Positions 44,347 to 52,850 of a stretch of 64,000 nucleotides of DNA are shown here, piece by piece. This DNA comes from Blautia pseudococcoides. GTDB lineage: Bacteria; Bacillota; Clostridia; Lachnospirales; Lachnospiraceae. The notes under the pieces are model-generated. The model did no database searches and was not told the DNA's origin. It saw only the letters and a list, made by a program, of their open reading frames with translations. The stretch is from assembly GCF_001689125.2 (NCBI RefSeq), contig NZ_CP015405.2:1951001-2015000 (forward strand). The letters are read 5' to 3'. Within the stretch, counting starts at the first letter, position 1. Each line of letters opens with the position of its first letter. A program made the translations under genes and the position numbers.

Positions 44347-45864
44347 TTAATTAAATTCTTTTTTCTTACTTGCCCAAAATAATGAGCTAATCAGCAAAGC
44401 ACCTAATAGCGCCATAAAAATAAACACCAATATCATAGACGACTTACTCCCAGATGAAGTAATAAGTCTTGCAGTGCTTGAAATTCCAAAGGGAAGGAAA
44501 CACGATATCCATTCAGGCAGCATACACAACATATTTCCGCCTATGAGCAATATAAAGCCTGCGATCACCTGTCCTGTTATGCCATGCACAAGCATCAGAA
44601 CAAAGCATTGAATACAGCAGTCAATCAGTTTCAGGGCAAGAAATTTAAACAATAGAGATATTGACTGACTGCCAACCAACGGAATCCCGAAAAGGTATCC
44701 GCTTCCCATAATAATAACACCTAAAAACAGAGTATACACAAACAAAAACGAAAGGCATGCATACAATGTACTTGCGGTAAGTTTTATACGGCTTCCCGCC
44801 CGGATTGGAACAAATAAGGATTGCCCGCTGACCGTCTTTTCCAAAAAGCTTGCCATGAAATACAACGGCGTTCCGTTCACTAACAGCATTTCCAAAAATA
44901 CAATCGGTCGGAAATTACCGATTCCATGTCCCGAAAGAACTTCTATTATCCATTCATCCATGGAGGAGACAGCCATACCACGCAAAGCCTTATAGGCGAC
45001 GATTAAGACAACAACTGCTGCTACGACAATCAAATTTCGTCTTGAAAAAAGCAGCCTTAAATAGTATGTTGTTAATCCGAATCGTCTTTTTGATGGAAAG
45101 CCTAATGTTTTTCGCCAGCAATACTTTGACGTCAGTATAACAGCAATAAAGAGTATTGCACCGGTTCCTGCGGTCAGGATCATTCTAAAAGAATCTCCGA
45201 AATTATGATGCAGGATCATAAGATGATTAAAGCCGGTAATAGGCAGAGCCTGCAATATTGGAATCTTGATCCACAGCGCCGAAAAAGCATAGATTGGCAG
45301 CAGAACCCAAAGCGTCATACGGATTTTGCCGAAATGACAGATCCACATAAGGAATCCGCAAACAAACCAGCTTCCAAAACATTGATAGGCAATTATGGCT
45401 AAAAATGCAATGCACGGGTTTGGAAAGCAGCTTTCAAAATGAGAGAACAGTTCCGCTGTCGGTGCGTCAGCCGGAATCAGCCAATCATTTTGATGAGGAA
45501 GTCCTATTGCTGAAATTGAAATTGCAATTGTCTGTGTTATAACCAAACAAACTGCTATCAATCCCATACTGCTCCATCTGCTGAAAAAGTAGGCAAAATA
45601 GCTTTTGAAACGGCCGATTACAATTTCGCTGTCGTCTTCTAAAAACGGAAAAAAACAGAACAGCGTAATTGGAATCATAGCATAAAGCAAGTAGTAATGA
45701 TCCGTTCCGGCAGATAACAAATGCTGCTCAAAAGACAAGCACCCACTCGACTTTGCGGATACGGAAAAAAACAGGCAGACGATAAACAGGAGCAGAAAGT
45801 TTCCAATTTTCGCAAGTTTCCAATTTTTCCTGATGATAGCACACATAATATCACACCTCTGCAA
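44347..45864 (-). CDS. Large ABC-type membrane subunit of the cassette
   Basis: The 505 aa protein has about twelve hydrophobic helices (for example LLLFIVCLFFSVSA at the N-terminus and SMILVFIFMALLGALLISSLFWA at the C-terminus), likely a fused or large permease subunit. It overlaps the smaller permease gene by 14 bases and is followed 11 bases later by the ATPase gene. I cannot name its family. Confidence 0.72.
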   Translation of the reverse strand: MQRCDIMCAIIRKNWKLAKIGNFLLLFIVCLFFSVSAKSSGCLSFEQHLLSAGTDHYYLLYAMIPITLFCFFPFLEDDSEIVIGRFKSYFAYFFSRWSSMGLIAVCLVITQTIAISISAIGLPHQNDWLIPADAPTAELFSHFESCFPNPCIAFLAIIAYQCFGSWFVCGFLMWICHFGKIRMTLWVLLPIYAFSALWIKIPILQALPITGFNHLMILHHNFGDSFRMILTAGTGAILFIAVILTSKYCWRKTLGFPSKRRFGLTTYYLRLLFSRRNLIVVAAVVVLIVAYKALRGMAVSSMDEWIIEVLSGHGIGNFRPIVFLEMLLVNGTPLYFMASFLEKTVSGQSLFVPIRAGSRIKLTASTLYACLSFLFVYTLFLGVIIMGSGYLFGIPLVGSQSISLLFKFLALKLIDCCIQCFVLMLVHGITGQVIAGFILLIGGNMLCMLPEWISCFLPFGISSTARLITSSGSKSSMILVFIFMALLGALLISSLFWASKKKEFN

Positions 45865-46630
45865 TCGGTATCTTTTTCACCTTCGTAAAGTAAACCATGG
45901 ATCCCAATATAAACAGGAGCAAAATTGCAGGACCAACGTAAAATGAAGATACAGAAAAAGCGTTTCCTGCAATTGAGGTTGGTTCAAAAGCAGTCACGAG
46001 ACGGTATTGCTCAAGACGCAGGATCGCAAGCGCAAAATTTTCAAGCACAGCATAGATAAAAGGTCCGGTGAGGATAATAAAGATATTCTTTACATACAGC
46101 GACAGCACAAAGCCCAGCGTCATCACCAGCACCCCTAAGAACCCTTTCCATACAGATAAAAGCAGTGCGTACAAAAGGGGCACTGTTGTAAACACGTTCT
46201 GAAAAACATGGCTGAAATTAGTGGCTTCTTCTGTAATCATAGGCGAAGTCGGTTCAATGGGAGCTTTCACATATAATGCAAAAACTGCGGATAAAAACCA
46301 CGGTATAAAAATGATACAGAAGGCTGAGACAGCATGAAGTGTCCACTTGCTCATCAAATACCGTCCTATGCTAACCCTCGGAATAACATAGTTCAAAAAG
46401 TGATTTTTCCTTTCATAATAAAGATTCCAGCACAGAGGAATCACAACGAACAGCGGATAGAGCATCCCGAAAATTTCTGTGCCGATTTCCCATGCCTCCA
46501 AATCGTAATTCAGTGCATATCCTTTATACAGAGTACAGGTTAAAATGCAAGTTACTGTACTGAGTAGGGCTATCGTAAGAAATACAGGTATTCTGACTTT
46601 TCGCCATTCAATTTTCATAAGATGCAACAT
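45851..46630 (-). CDS. ABC-2-type permease subunit of the cassette
   Basis: The 259 aa protein has six membrane helices and the N-terminal pattern MLHLMKIEWRKVR seen in lantibiotic ABC permeases. AAAGGAG lies nine bases before ATG 46630; the longer in-frame upstream stretch is rejected. A promoter (46662-46690) and a 14-bp inverted repeat lie just upstream, so this is the first gene of the transporter transcript. Confidence 0.82.
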   Translation of the reverse strand: MLHLMKIEWRKVRIPVFLTIALLSTVTCILTCTLYKGYALNYDLEAWEIGTEIFGMLYPLFVVIPLCWNLYYERKNHFLNYVIPRVSIGRYLMSKWTLHAVSAFCIIFIPWFLSAVFALYVKAPIEPTSPMITEEATNFSHVFQNVFTTVPLLYALLLSVWKGFLGVLVMTLGFVLSLYVKNIFIILTGPFIYAVLENFALAILRLEQYRLVTAFEPTSIAGNAFSVSSFYVGPAILLLFILGSMVYFTKVKKIPIAEV

Positions 46631-46661
46631 TAGAAACATCTCCTTTCTTTTTGCTGTCTGT

Positions 46662-46690
46662 ATTATAACAGCCCGTAAAATGAGAAACAA
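46662..46690 (-). promoter_or_regulatory. Promoter of the cassette transporter genes
   Basis: On the minus strand TTGTTT (46690-46685) and TATAAT (46667-46662) are separated by exactly 17 bases, with the ribosome-binding site of the permease gene about 20 bases downstream. Confidence 0.8.
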
Positions 46691-46706
46691 TGGTTTGGAA
46701 ACAAGA

Positions 46707-46752
46707 GAGGGTTTTAAGGGCGTCAAACAAATTTCATACCCTTAAAACCCTC
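46707..46752. promoter_or_regulatory. 14-bp perfect inverted repeat upstream of the transporter promoter
   Basis: GAGGGTTTTAAGGG (46707-46720) is the exact reverse complement of CCCTTAAAACCCTC (46739-46752), spacer 18 bases. It ends about 16 bases upstream of the -35 hexamer, and lies between the kinase gene end and the permease gene. There is no T-tract next to it, so a binding site for the LytTR response regulator or the HTH protein is more likely than a terminator. Confidence 0.65.
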
Positions 46753-46767
46753 GTTCATACCTTTTTG

Positions 46768-48081
46768 CTATGGTAATATAACGCCAAATACAACATAATT
46801 CCTTTCATGGATTGTTTCGTTTCTTGTTATGATTTTTCCGTGCCGTCTCTCCGCAATGCGGGAAATATTATAAAGTCCAAATCCATGCGCCGCTTTATCC
46901 GTCTTTGTGGTATATCCCCTGTGGAAAAGCGCCATAAACTCCGTATTCGACAGGGGATCAGCGGGATTTTTTACGGTAAGTTCAAGAAACCTGTCTTTTT
47001 GATAACATTGGATAAAAACAGTGTCTCCTGCCTTGGAAGCCTCCAGCGCATTATCCACATAGATTCCTAAAATTTCTATCCAGTCCGTTTCGGACGCTAC
47101 GCTCTTTCGGAAAAGCCCCTGCAATTCAATTTCAACTTTAATTCCTGCCATCTCAGCTTGTTTGCTTTTTTCATAGAGAAGTCCGGCAATGACCTTGCTA
47201 TCGCAGACCAGCAGCTCCCGGCTGCTCTGATCCATAAGTACGCCCTCTTTCAGCTCTGCAACCGCCGCCTTTGCCTCTTCTAACGAATTGGCACAGGCAA
47301 CCGCCGTTTCGATTGCAAATATTCGATTGTTAAATTCATGCTGTCTGGAACGAACCTGTGATACAAGCTCCTCAACGATAGGGATGTACTGTTCCATCAT
47401 TCGTATGTTTTTCCGTTCCTGCATTTTTCGCCAGCTTGCCGCCAACAGCACAGCGTCCACAGCCAGCAGAACAGCCAAAATACCTGCACACAGCCATGTA
47501 TGCTCAATAATAGCGGTGCTTTCAAACCGAAAGAAAGTGAGAACTGTCACAAGAACAACTGTAACATTTATGGTTACAAGCTTTGCGGCAAATCCTCCGT
47601 TCCGAATTACTTCCCGCAAGTATTTTGGCACGGAGCTCAGCACACAGAATACAGCGGGCATCAATGCCATCATTCTGCTTCCGAATACGAGAACCCGGCC
47701 TGTTGCGCCACATACCGAAAGAAAGAGAACAGAACACACTTTTACGCCTAAATATATCGAGATGACTGCCATACTTCCGCTGATTACAAAGTCATTGTTT
47801 TGAGGTTTATAATAAACGCTGTTTATCAGCATGACCAACAAAATGAAAAAAATCAAAAGAAAAAGGTTGTTTGCGGGAGCGATTTCAAAGCCCTGCTTTT
47901 CAAAGATCAGTTCAGATGCAGAACCAACGGAAAAGCTCATCCTTGACACAATGCACAGCAAAAATTGAAACGGAAGTAAAATTAAGTCTTTTGCTTTTAT
48001 CCCTTTATTTTGCGAAAATATCATTTCTCCGCACAAGAATAAAAGTCCTGCGTCTAATAACGCCTGAATTACAATGTTCAT
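46768..48081 (-). CDS. GHKL sensor histidine kinase (AgrC-like)
   Basis: The 437 aa protein has an N-terminal six-helix membrane sensor (residues 1-210), the phosphoacceptor region RQHEFNNRIFAIE with the H-box histidine near 248, and a GHKL ATPase with N-box YVDNALEAS and G-box HGFGLYNIS. AgrC-type kinases sense peptides and phosphorylate the adjacent LytTR regulator. It lies two bases from the regulator gene. Confidence 0.92.
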   Translation of the reverse strand: MNIVIQALLDAGLLFLCGEMIFSQNKGIKAKDLILLPFQFLLCIVSRMSFSVGSASELIFEKQGFEIAPANNLFLLIFFILLVMLINSVYYKPQNNDFVISGSMAVISIYLGVKVCSVLFLSVCGATGRVLVFGSRMMALMPAVFCVLSSVPKYLREVIRNGGFAAKLVTINVTVVLVTVLTFFRFESTAIIEHTWLCAGILAVLLAVDAVLLAASWRKMQERKNIRMMEQYIPIVEELVSQVRSRQHEFNNRIFAIETAVACANSLEEAKAAVAELKEGVLMDQSSRELLVCDSKVIAGLLYEKSKQAEMAGIKVEIELQGLFRKSVASETDWIEILGIYVDNALEASKAGDTVFIQCYQKDRFLELTVKNPADPLSNTEFMALFHRGYTTKTDKAAHGFGLYNISRIAERRHGKIITRNETIHERNYVVFGVILP

Positions 48082-48083
48082 AG

Positions 48084-48794
48084 CTAACTCCAGATCTCTG
48101 CCTGATATTTGTTTCCTATAGGAATCGTGTTCTGAAATCCCCTTAAATAAATCTGCTTTTCCGTTTTGTCAATTTTCAAGATATGTGATTTATTCACAAC
48201 ATAACTTTTATGACACTGTATAAACACGGGACTGTCAATCATCTCGACCAATTTGTAAAGTGTATAACCTGATATGGTATCTTCTTTTACCCCGATGCCG
48301 ATACGGTTTGTATGTATAATCGCTTTTTTCCCACAGGATTCAATATAGACAATATCTTCTATATCATACTCCAGGATAAACTGTTTTTGTACTATTTGTA
48401 TTTTTCTGCCAGATTCCATTAAATTATCTGCAAGTCCCATAGCTTCGCTAAATGTTTTTTTGAATTCCGCCTCAGCATATGGCTTTATAAGGAAACCATA
48501 GCATTTCACATCCCTGTATGCAGCAAGCTCCTCTGTTGCTAAAGCAGTCTCAAATATAATAGGCGTATACTGATATTGTGGCAATCGTCGGATTTGCTTG
48601 GCAAGGCTTGTTCCTTTATAATCCGTTAGCTGAATATCCAGTATAAAGAGGTCTATTTTCTCCTGTTTTGCAATAGAAAGTGCTTTGCCGGCTTCCGGGC
48701 AGGAAACGACTTCTATTTCATGATTGATATTACCAATAAACTGCTTGATACGCTTTACAGCCGGCAGATTATCTTCAACTACTAATACGGCCAT
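48084..48794 (-). CDS. LytTR response regulator (AgrA-like)
   Basis: The 236 aa protein has a receiver domain with the phospho-acceptor aspartate in LFILDIQL near residue 53 and a conserved LIKPYAE lysine, followed by a C-terminal LytTR domain (IVYIESCGKKAIIHTN, QCHKSYVVNKSHILKI). It is preceded by the HTH gene 2 bases away and pairs with the kinase downstream. It likely activates the transporter promoter near 46665. Confidence 0.92.
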   Translation of the reverse strand: MAVLVVEDNLPAVKRIKQFIGNINHEIEVVSCPEAGKALSIAKQEKIDLFILDIQLTDYKGTSLAKQIRRLPQYQYTPIIFETALATEELAAYRDVKCYGFLIKPYAEAEFKKTFSEAMGLADNLMESGRKIQIVQKQFILEYDIEDIVYIESCGKKAIIHTNRIGIGVKEDTISGYTLYKLVEMIDSPVFIQCHKSYVVNKSHILKIDKTEKQIYLRGFQNTIPIGNKYQAEIWS

Positions 48795-48796
48795 AA

Positions 48797-48982
48797 CTAT
48801 TTCACTTCTTTCTTGTTGGTTTTGTATCTTTTATCAACAGGCTTTGAGGCAGATTTAGGTATTAGCCATGCATGTCCAATTTTTTCAGCACCGTCAATTC
48901 TTCCAGCAGTACAATATTGCAATATTCTTCGATCCGATATGCCCCATTTAGAAGCAACTTCTTTCGTTGTAATGAAATCCAT
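48797..48982 (-). CDS. Small helix-turn-helix protein (excisionase/MerR-like)
   Basis: The 61 aa protein reads MDFITTKEVASKWGISDRR, ILQYCTAGRIDG, AWLIPKSA, the HTH_17/excisionase-type winged motif. Start at ATG 48982 after GAGGTGA; an upstream GTG is not favoured. It begins the regulator operon from a clean promoter. It could be a DNA-binding accessory for cassette movement or a regulator of the operon. Confidence 0.82.
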   Translation of the reverse strand: MDFITTKEVASKWGISDRRILQYCTAGRIDGAEKIGHAWLIPKSASKPVDKRYKTNKKEVK

Positions 48983-49002
48983 CCAAATCACCTCGTTTTT
49001 AT

Positions 49003-49031
49003 ATTATACTTCGTTTCTCGGAATAATACAA
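49003..49031 (-). promoter_or_regulatory. Promoter of the HTH/two-component operon
   Basis: On the minus strand TTGTAT (49031-49026) and TATAAT (49008-49003) are separated by 17 bases, with the ribosome-binding site 10-15 bases downstream. Confidence 0.82.
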
Positions 49032-49036
49032 ATGGA

Positions 49037-49055
49037 GAATTATGAAGTATAATTC
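49037..49055. promoter_or_regulatory. Inverted repeat next to the HTH operon promoter
   Basis: GAATTAT and ATAATTC (7-bp arms, 5-base spacer) lie directly upstream of the -35 hexamer. It is a candidate operator for the HTH protein or response regulator. Confidence 0.55.
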
Positions 49056-49113
49056 ACAAGCAAGAGATTATATATTAAGAATTTTTAGACCGTTCTATAA
49101 CCACTCCTCGAAA

Positions 49114-49144
49114 GAGAAAAACGGCAGAGATTTCTCCCTGCCGT
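49114..49144 (-). terminator. Terminator after the TnpV gene
   Basis: On the minus strand ACGGCAG pairs with CTGCCGT (49144-49138 and 49127-49121) and is followed by TTTTTC. It ends the TnpV transcript before the HTH operon. Confidence 0.8.
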
Positions 49145-49154
49145 CTTTGTCTGC

Positions 49155-49534
49155 TTATGCAAAGATGATTTCCTTCTCAACAATCTCCATCGCACACGCC
49201 CGAATGTAATTCATTCTTCCGACCCATTCTAAGGCGTTTTCATCCTTTAACTGCTCTGTGATACCCTGTGCCTGTTTCATCTGCTCTGCGAGCGTTTCAA
49301 AGCGTTTCTGTGCCTGTCTATCAATGTCTGCAAGGTAAGCATTAAGCCTGCCGCTTGTAAGAAGATTTGTGTATGTAATTCTGTGGTATTCTTTCAGATA
49401 CCTCAAGTGCCGCTGTCCCCAAATGTTGATAGCTGTTTCTTTTTCGGTTGGTAAGGTAAGGCAGGGAATGAAATAATCTCCTTGACGTAACGTACATAAG
49501 TTCCTCCCATTTCTTCAAAAATTGTTTTCTTCAT
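49155..49534 (-). pseudogene. tnpV: TnpV transposon-encoded protein gene with frameshift
   Basis: The start reads MKKTIFEEMGGTYVR, the TnpV N-terminus, and then shifts frame near 49490; the next frame reads QGDYFIPCLTLPTEKE and IWGQRHLRYLKEYHRITYTN, LLTSGRLNAYLADIDRQA, ending IRACAMEIVEKEI. The 380-base span is not a multiple of three, confirming a one-base indel. TnpV is a small protein of Tn4451/TnpX-type conjugative elements with unknown role. Confidence 0.85.
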
Positions 49535-49536
49535 AA

Positions 49537-49716
49537 TCAATCCGCCTTTCTTTTTATTTTTTTGATTGACGCTTTAAAAAATTTAACAAGAATCTCGTCA
49601 ATAGCATCGCTGTATCTTCCATCGGCTATCAGCCTGTTTCTCAAATTATTCAAGCTGTTAATGATAATTCTTCGCTCATACTCGTCATTTGCTATGTAAT
49701 ATTTTTGATTCCGCAT
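49537..49716 (-). CDS. Small mobile-element protein upstream of tnpV
   Basis: The 59 aa basic protein begins MRNQKYYIANDEYERR and ends FFKASIKKIKRKAD, with helix-forming charge pattern. A G-rich AAGGGGGGG lies ten bases before ATG 49716. It ends two bases from the tnpV start, so they form an operon. Function unknown; similar small proteins accompany TnpV-type elements. Confidence 0.65.
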   Translation of the reverse strand: MRNQKYYIANDEYERRIIINSLNNLRNRLIADGRYSDAIDEILVKFFKASIKKIKRKAD

Positions 49717-49916
49717 ATCTGGCTGCCCCCCCTTTGCCTTAGTAGCAACAGAAGTTTTTCTTTGCGAATGTGCGATTTCTATTTTGAAAAAGACAGCGTA
49801 AAAAGCATTTCTGCCTTCCACGCTATCTTTTGCCTTTGCTGTTGCCCATAAGGTTATTTACTGTTGTTTTTCAAATTACCTCCTTATGTGGTAACAGCCT
49901 TTGCTGTCCTTGTTTT

Positions 49917-50366
49917 TTATTTCAAAAGACCGCCCTGGATTTTCTTAATGAAAAGCGGTACCCATATAAGCCCCGGAAAAATACCGAGAGTCATAACCCA
50001 GCAGATGGCTGTATAAACCTTTGGGTCTGTTATTGTCTCCGACAGGGAAATATGCAGCGCATTTGCTGTGGAAGTCGCCGCAGGAAGTTCATATGTAATA
50101 GCCCCGATCACACTAAGCCTCAGCCACGGCAGCGGCAGTCCCAGAAACTTTGACAAAGTGATAACTCCCAGCAGTATAGATACCGCCGGCGCAAGGGTAA
50201 AAACGGCTGTTGACACAATAGTTTTCTTCATCTGTGCCGTCTCGATACCCAGGCTTTTCCCCCGTCTGTAAGCCCGTACCAGAAAAAATATGGACTGTAC
50301 AATGACAAACAATATCACCAGCCCTGCCAGGGTAAACAAAAATGCACTGTTTGGTTGAAATTTCAT
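49917..50366 (-). pseudogene. N-terminal part of the interrupted DUF5058-like membrane protein gene
   Basis: The 149-codon frame begins MKFQPNSAFLFTLAGLVILF, continues RAYRRGKSLGIETAQMKK and has about four membrane helices, then stops at a TAA made by the cassette junction. The remainder is at 43412-43640. The pattern of helices and the downstream M20 peptidase gene suggest a DUF5058-type transporter feeding a peptidase. A truncated protein could still be expressed. The intervening 49822-49916 holds a strong AAGGAGG followed by TTGAAAAACAACAGT, a six-codon leader-like ORF. Confidence 0.72.
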
Positions 50367-50455
50367 TCTCTTTCCTCCCTCATTTCAAGATTTTGGTTCC
50401 GTCTCCACACAGCCGCAGGCAGGATTCCTGAACTACCTTTGCCGGCGGGGAATTT

Positions 50456-51856
50456 TTACGATGCAGGGCTTTCATCCCTGGTCAGTTTTCGTATCCAGTT
50501 CCCATAGTGCGATTCTAAAAATGCAGGAATGCACTTAAATATCTGGTCCGCATTCAGGCAGCATACCACCACTGCCGGAGATGCCTTCATAACAAACGCC
50601 ATAAAGAAAGATAACGGTATGACGATAAGCCATATACTGATCAAATCCATCTTCACCACAAACATGGCATTGCCCCCGCCTCTTATGATTCCATTGTTAG
50701 TGGGCATCTGATAGGACATTCCAATGCAGACTATGCTGAGAATGATCAAAAATGTATTTGCCATATCTTTGGTGGCAGATGACAGATCGTAAAGGTTCAG
50801 AATGGGAATACGGATAAAGAACAGGAGGATACCCGACAAAATCCCAATTACCAGAAACATTCTCTGCATTACTTTTGCATAGACTTTCGTCAGCGCTATA
50901 TCCCCTGTTCCAATGGTTTTTCCAATGATAATGGACGCCGTGGAGGCCGCCCCCACGGCTGTGGATTTTACCATCAGAAATAAAGTGGAGGCAGCACTGT
51001 TGGCAGCGATCGCCGCTGATGTCATATGGCCCAGAATTACAGTCTGCAGCGCAGTATTGACTCCCCAAAGACTCTGCACCACCACCATAGGGGCTGTGAT
51101 CCTAAAATAATCCTTACAGAAAACCTTGTCAAACTGGAGATAATCCTTTAACCTGAGATTCAGGTTCTTTTCCTTATTTATTATGTATACGATCAGTACA
51201 GCACACTCCACGATTCTGGCAGTCAGCGTCCCCACCGCGGCGCCTGCTGTCCCCATCTCCGGTGCGCCGAAATTTCCGTATATCAGCACATAATTGATTC
51301 CGCAGTTGATAAAAAATGTCATAATGGAGAGGCAGAACGCAATTTTTACCACCTCCACGCTTCTAAGGGCTGCCAGCAAAAGCTGGGTAACCGCAAAGAA
51401 TAAATAAGTAAACCGGATGATATTCAGATATTGTACCCCTTCCTCAATAATATGCCTGTCTGTGGTAAAAATCCCCACAGCCTGGTACGGAAAAAGGCTG
51501 ACCCCCACAAACAAAAGGACTGCCACTACAAGTCCGGCATGCATGGCTGTGGCAGCTATTTTTTTCATAGGTCCGGTCTGCTTTTTCCCCCAATACTGGC
51601 TGCAGAAAATCACCAGCCCGTCTCCGAGTGCCATGAGAATCTGCTGAAATACAAACTGAATCTGGTTCACCGCCGCCACACCTGCCAGCGAAGTCTCACT
51701 GTAAGCCCCCAGCATCATATTATCCGCCAGATTTACGCTGAGGGTGATAACATTCTGCAGCACCAATGCCGCGTAAATAGAAAAAAAGCTGTAATAAAAT
51801 GTTTTATTTACCTTGATATGTAGGTTTCTGTTTTCTGTCCTCTGTACTCCAGTCAT
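50456..51856 (-). CDS. MATE-family efflux transporter
   Basis: The 466 aa protein has twelve membrane helices in two MATE repeats (NVITLSVNLADNMMLGAYSE in the first; FRITAPMVVVQSLWGVN in the second). MATE proteins export cationic drugs driven by Na+ or H+. GGAGACAG precedes ATG 51856. It stands alone. Substrate unknown. Confidence 0.9.
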   Translation of the reverse strand: MTGVQRTENRNLHIKVNKTFYYSFFSIYAALVLQNVITLSVNLADNMMLGAYSETSLAGVAAVNQIQFVFQQILMALGDGLVIFCSQYWGKKQTGPMKKIAATAMHAGLVVAVLLFVGVSLFPYQAVGIFTTDRHIIEEGVQYLNIIRFTYLFFAVTQLLLAALRSVEVVKIAFCLSIMTFFINCGINYVLIYGNFGAPEMGTAGAAVGTLTARIVECAVLIVYIINKEKNLNLRLKDYLQFDKVFCKDYFRITAPMVVVQSLWGVNTALQTVILGHMTSAAIAANSAASTLFLMVKSTAVGAASTASIIIGKTIGTGDIALTKVYAKVMQRMFLVIGILSGILLFFIRIPILNLYDLSSATKDMANTFLIILSIVCIGMSYQMPTNNGIIRGGGNAMFVVKMDLISIWLIVIPLSFFMAFVMKASPAVVVCCLNADQIFKCIPAFLESHYGNWIRKLTRDESPAS

Positions 51857-52030
51857 TTCACTGTCTCCATCCCTCTTTTATCCATGAACCTCTAAGCCCC
51901 GATGCTCCACTTTCCATAGTTTTTCTTTTCTAAGCATTATACCTGTTTTTCCCAATTCACGCAATGGATTTTCCTTTTCATTGCAAACCTTTACAAGGAA
52001 TAAAAACATAAGACAGCAGGAGGCCAGAAC

Positions 52031-52706
52031 TTGTACCATCTATTGATCATTGAAGACGATACCGACATCCGCAGTGAACTGAAACTGATGCTGGAAAACG
52101 CTCTGTATCATGCAGACAGTATAGAAAATTTCACCGATGTTCCCGCCCAGGTGGAGGTGCTTTCCCCTGACTTGATCCTTCTGGATATCCGGCTGCCGGG
52201 GCTTGACGGCCTGTCCCTGTGCAGGGAGATCCGTAAAACAAAAGACACGCCTATCATCTTTGTGACAAGCCGCAGTCTTCCATGGATGAACGGAACGGCA
52301 TAATGATGGGCGGGGACGATTACATCACCAAACCATATGTACCCCCCCCATACTTCTGGCCAGAATCGCGGCAGTCCTGAAGCGCTCGGGCCGGGATAAT
52401 GCGGTATCTGATTCCTGTATCCTGACCTGCAGGGGATGCAGACTTAATCTTTTGAACAGCACACTGACCTGCGGCGGCAAAACAGCGGAGCTTACCAAAA
52501 ATGAGCTGCGCATCTGCTGGAATTTATTTTCCCGGTGCGGTGAAATTGTACCCAGGGAGGACATTATTGATGATTTGTGGGACAATCAGATTTTCATTGA
52601 CGACAATACACTGAGTGTCAATATCACCCGCATCCGCAGCAAACTGCGTGAAATCGGTGTGGAACATCTGATTGAAACAAAGAGAGGACAGGGCTACCGA
52701 ATATGA
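52031..52706 (+). pseudogene. BceR-type OmpR-family response regulator with two frameshifts
   Basis: A TTG start at 52031, seven bases after AGGAGG, reads LLIIEDDTDIRSELKLML and LILLDIRLPGLDGLSLCREIRKT, a receiver domain. It shifts frame near 52278, and again in a poly-C run at 52341-52347 within the TKPY-to-LARIAAVLKRS region. The C-terminal winged helix (LTKNELRICWNLFSRCGEIV, IDDNTLSVNITRIRSKLRE, GQGYRI) is intact in the third frame. No functional regulator results. Confidence 0.85.
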
Positions 52707-52770
52707 ATTTTGCGGATTATTTAAAGGACAAGACACTGACCATACTGCTGCATATCCTGTGCATTTGCTG
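52705..52770 (+). pseudogene. Start of a BceS-type histidine kinase gene, truncated
   Basis: The frame MNFADYLKDKTLTILLHILC overlaps the regulator stop by two bases and is the N-terminus of BceS-like kinases with a first membrane helix. It ends in TGA after 21 codons at the junction with element sequence near 52770. The rest of the kinase and the ABC ATPase gene are missing; the BceB-like C-terminus reappears near 55206. Confidence 0.72.
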
Positions 52771-52795
52771 ATGTGTAAAGAAGCAATAGAAGTGT

Positions 52796-52844
52796 AAAAA
52801 ATTTTGCCGTTCCTATCCGGCACTTGCGCAGGGTGTCGGATAGG
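52796..52844 (-). terminator. Terminator after the recombinase relic
   Basis: On the minus strand CCTATCCGACAC pairs with GTGCCGGATAGG (positions 52844-52833 and 52823-52812, one mismatch) and a T-run follows at 52805-52796. Confidence 0.72.
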
Positions 52845-52850
52845 TCGGGC

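Larger units (their letters stand above)
43641..49916. mobile_element. 6.3 kb cassette inserted in a DUF5058-like gene
   Basis: Between two halves of one host gene lies an AT-richer block with its own gene content: HTH protein, LytTR response regulator, GHKL kinase, two ABC permeases, ABC ATPase, TnpV and a 59 aa element protein, all on the minus strand. No intact recombinase is inside, so it is either a passenger moved in trans or the residue of a larger element. The bases AGAATTATGC beside 43640 and TTTTGAAATA beside 49920 give little sign of a long target duplication. Exact ends are uncertain by about 10 bases. Confidence 0.7.

Noticed and set aside
46707..46752. Reading the 14-bp inverted repeat as a terminator of the kinase gene
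   Set aside because: No T-tract follows the repeat on either strand and it lies close upstream of a promoter.
43643..48982. Calling the cassette a bacteriocin biosynthesis cluster
   Set aside because: No precursor peptide, modification enzyme or leader peptidase gene is present; only sensing, regulation and export functions are visible.
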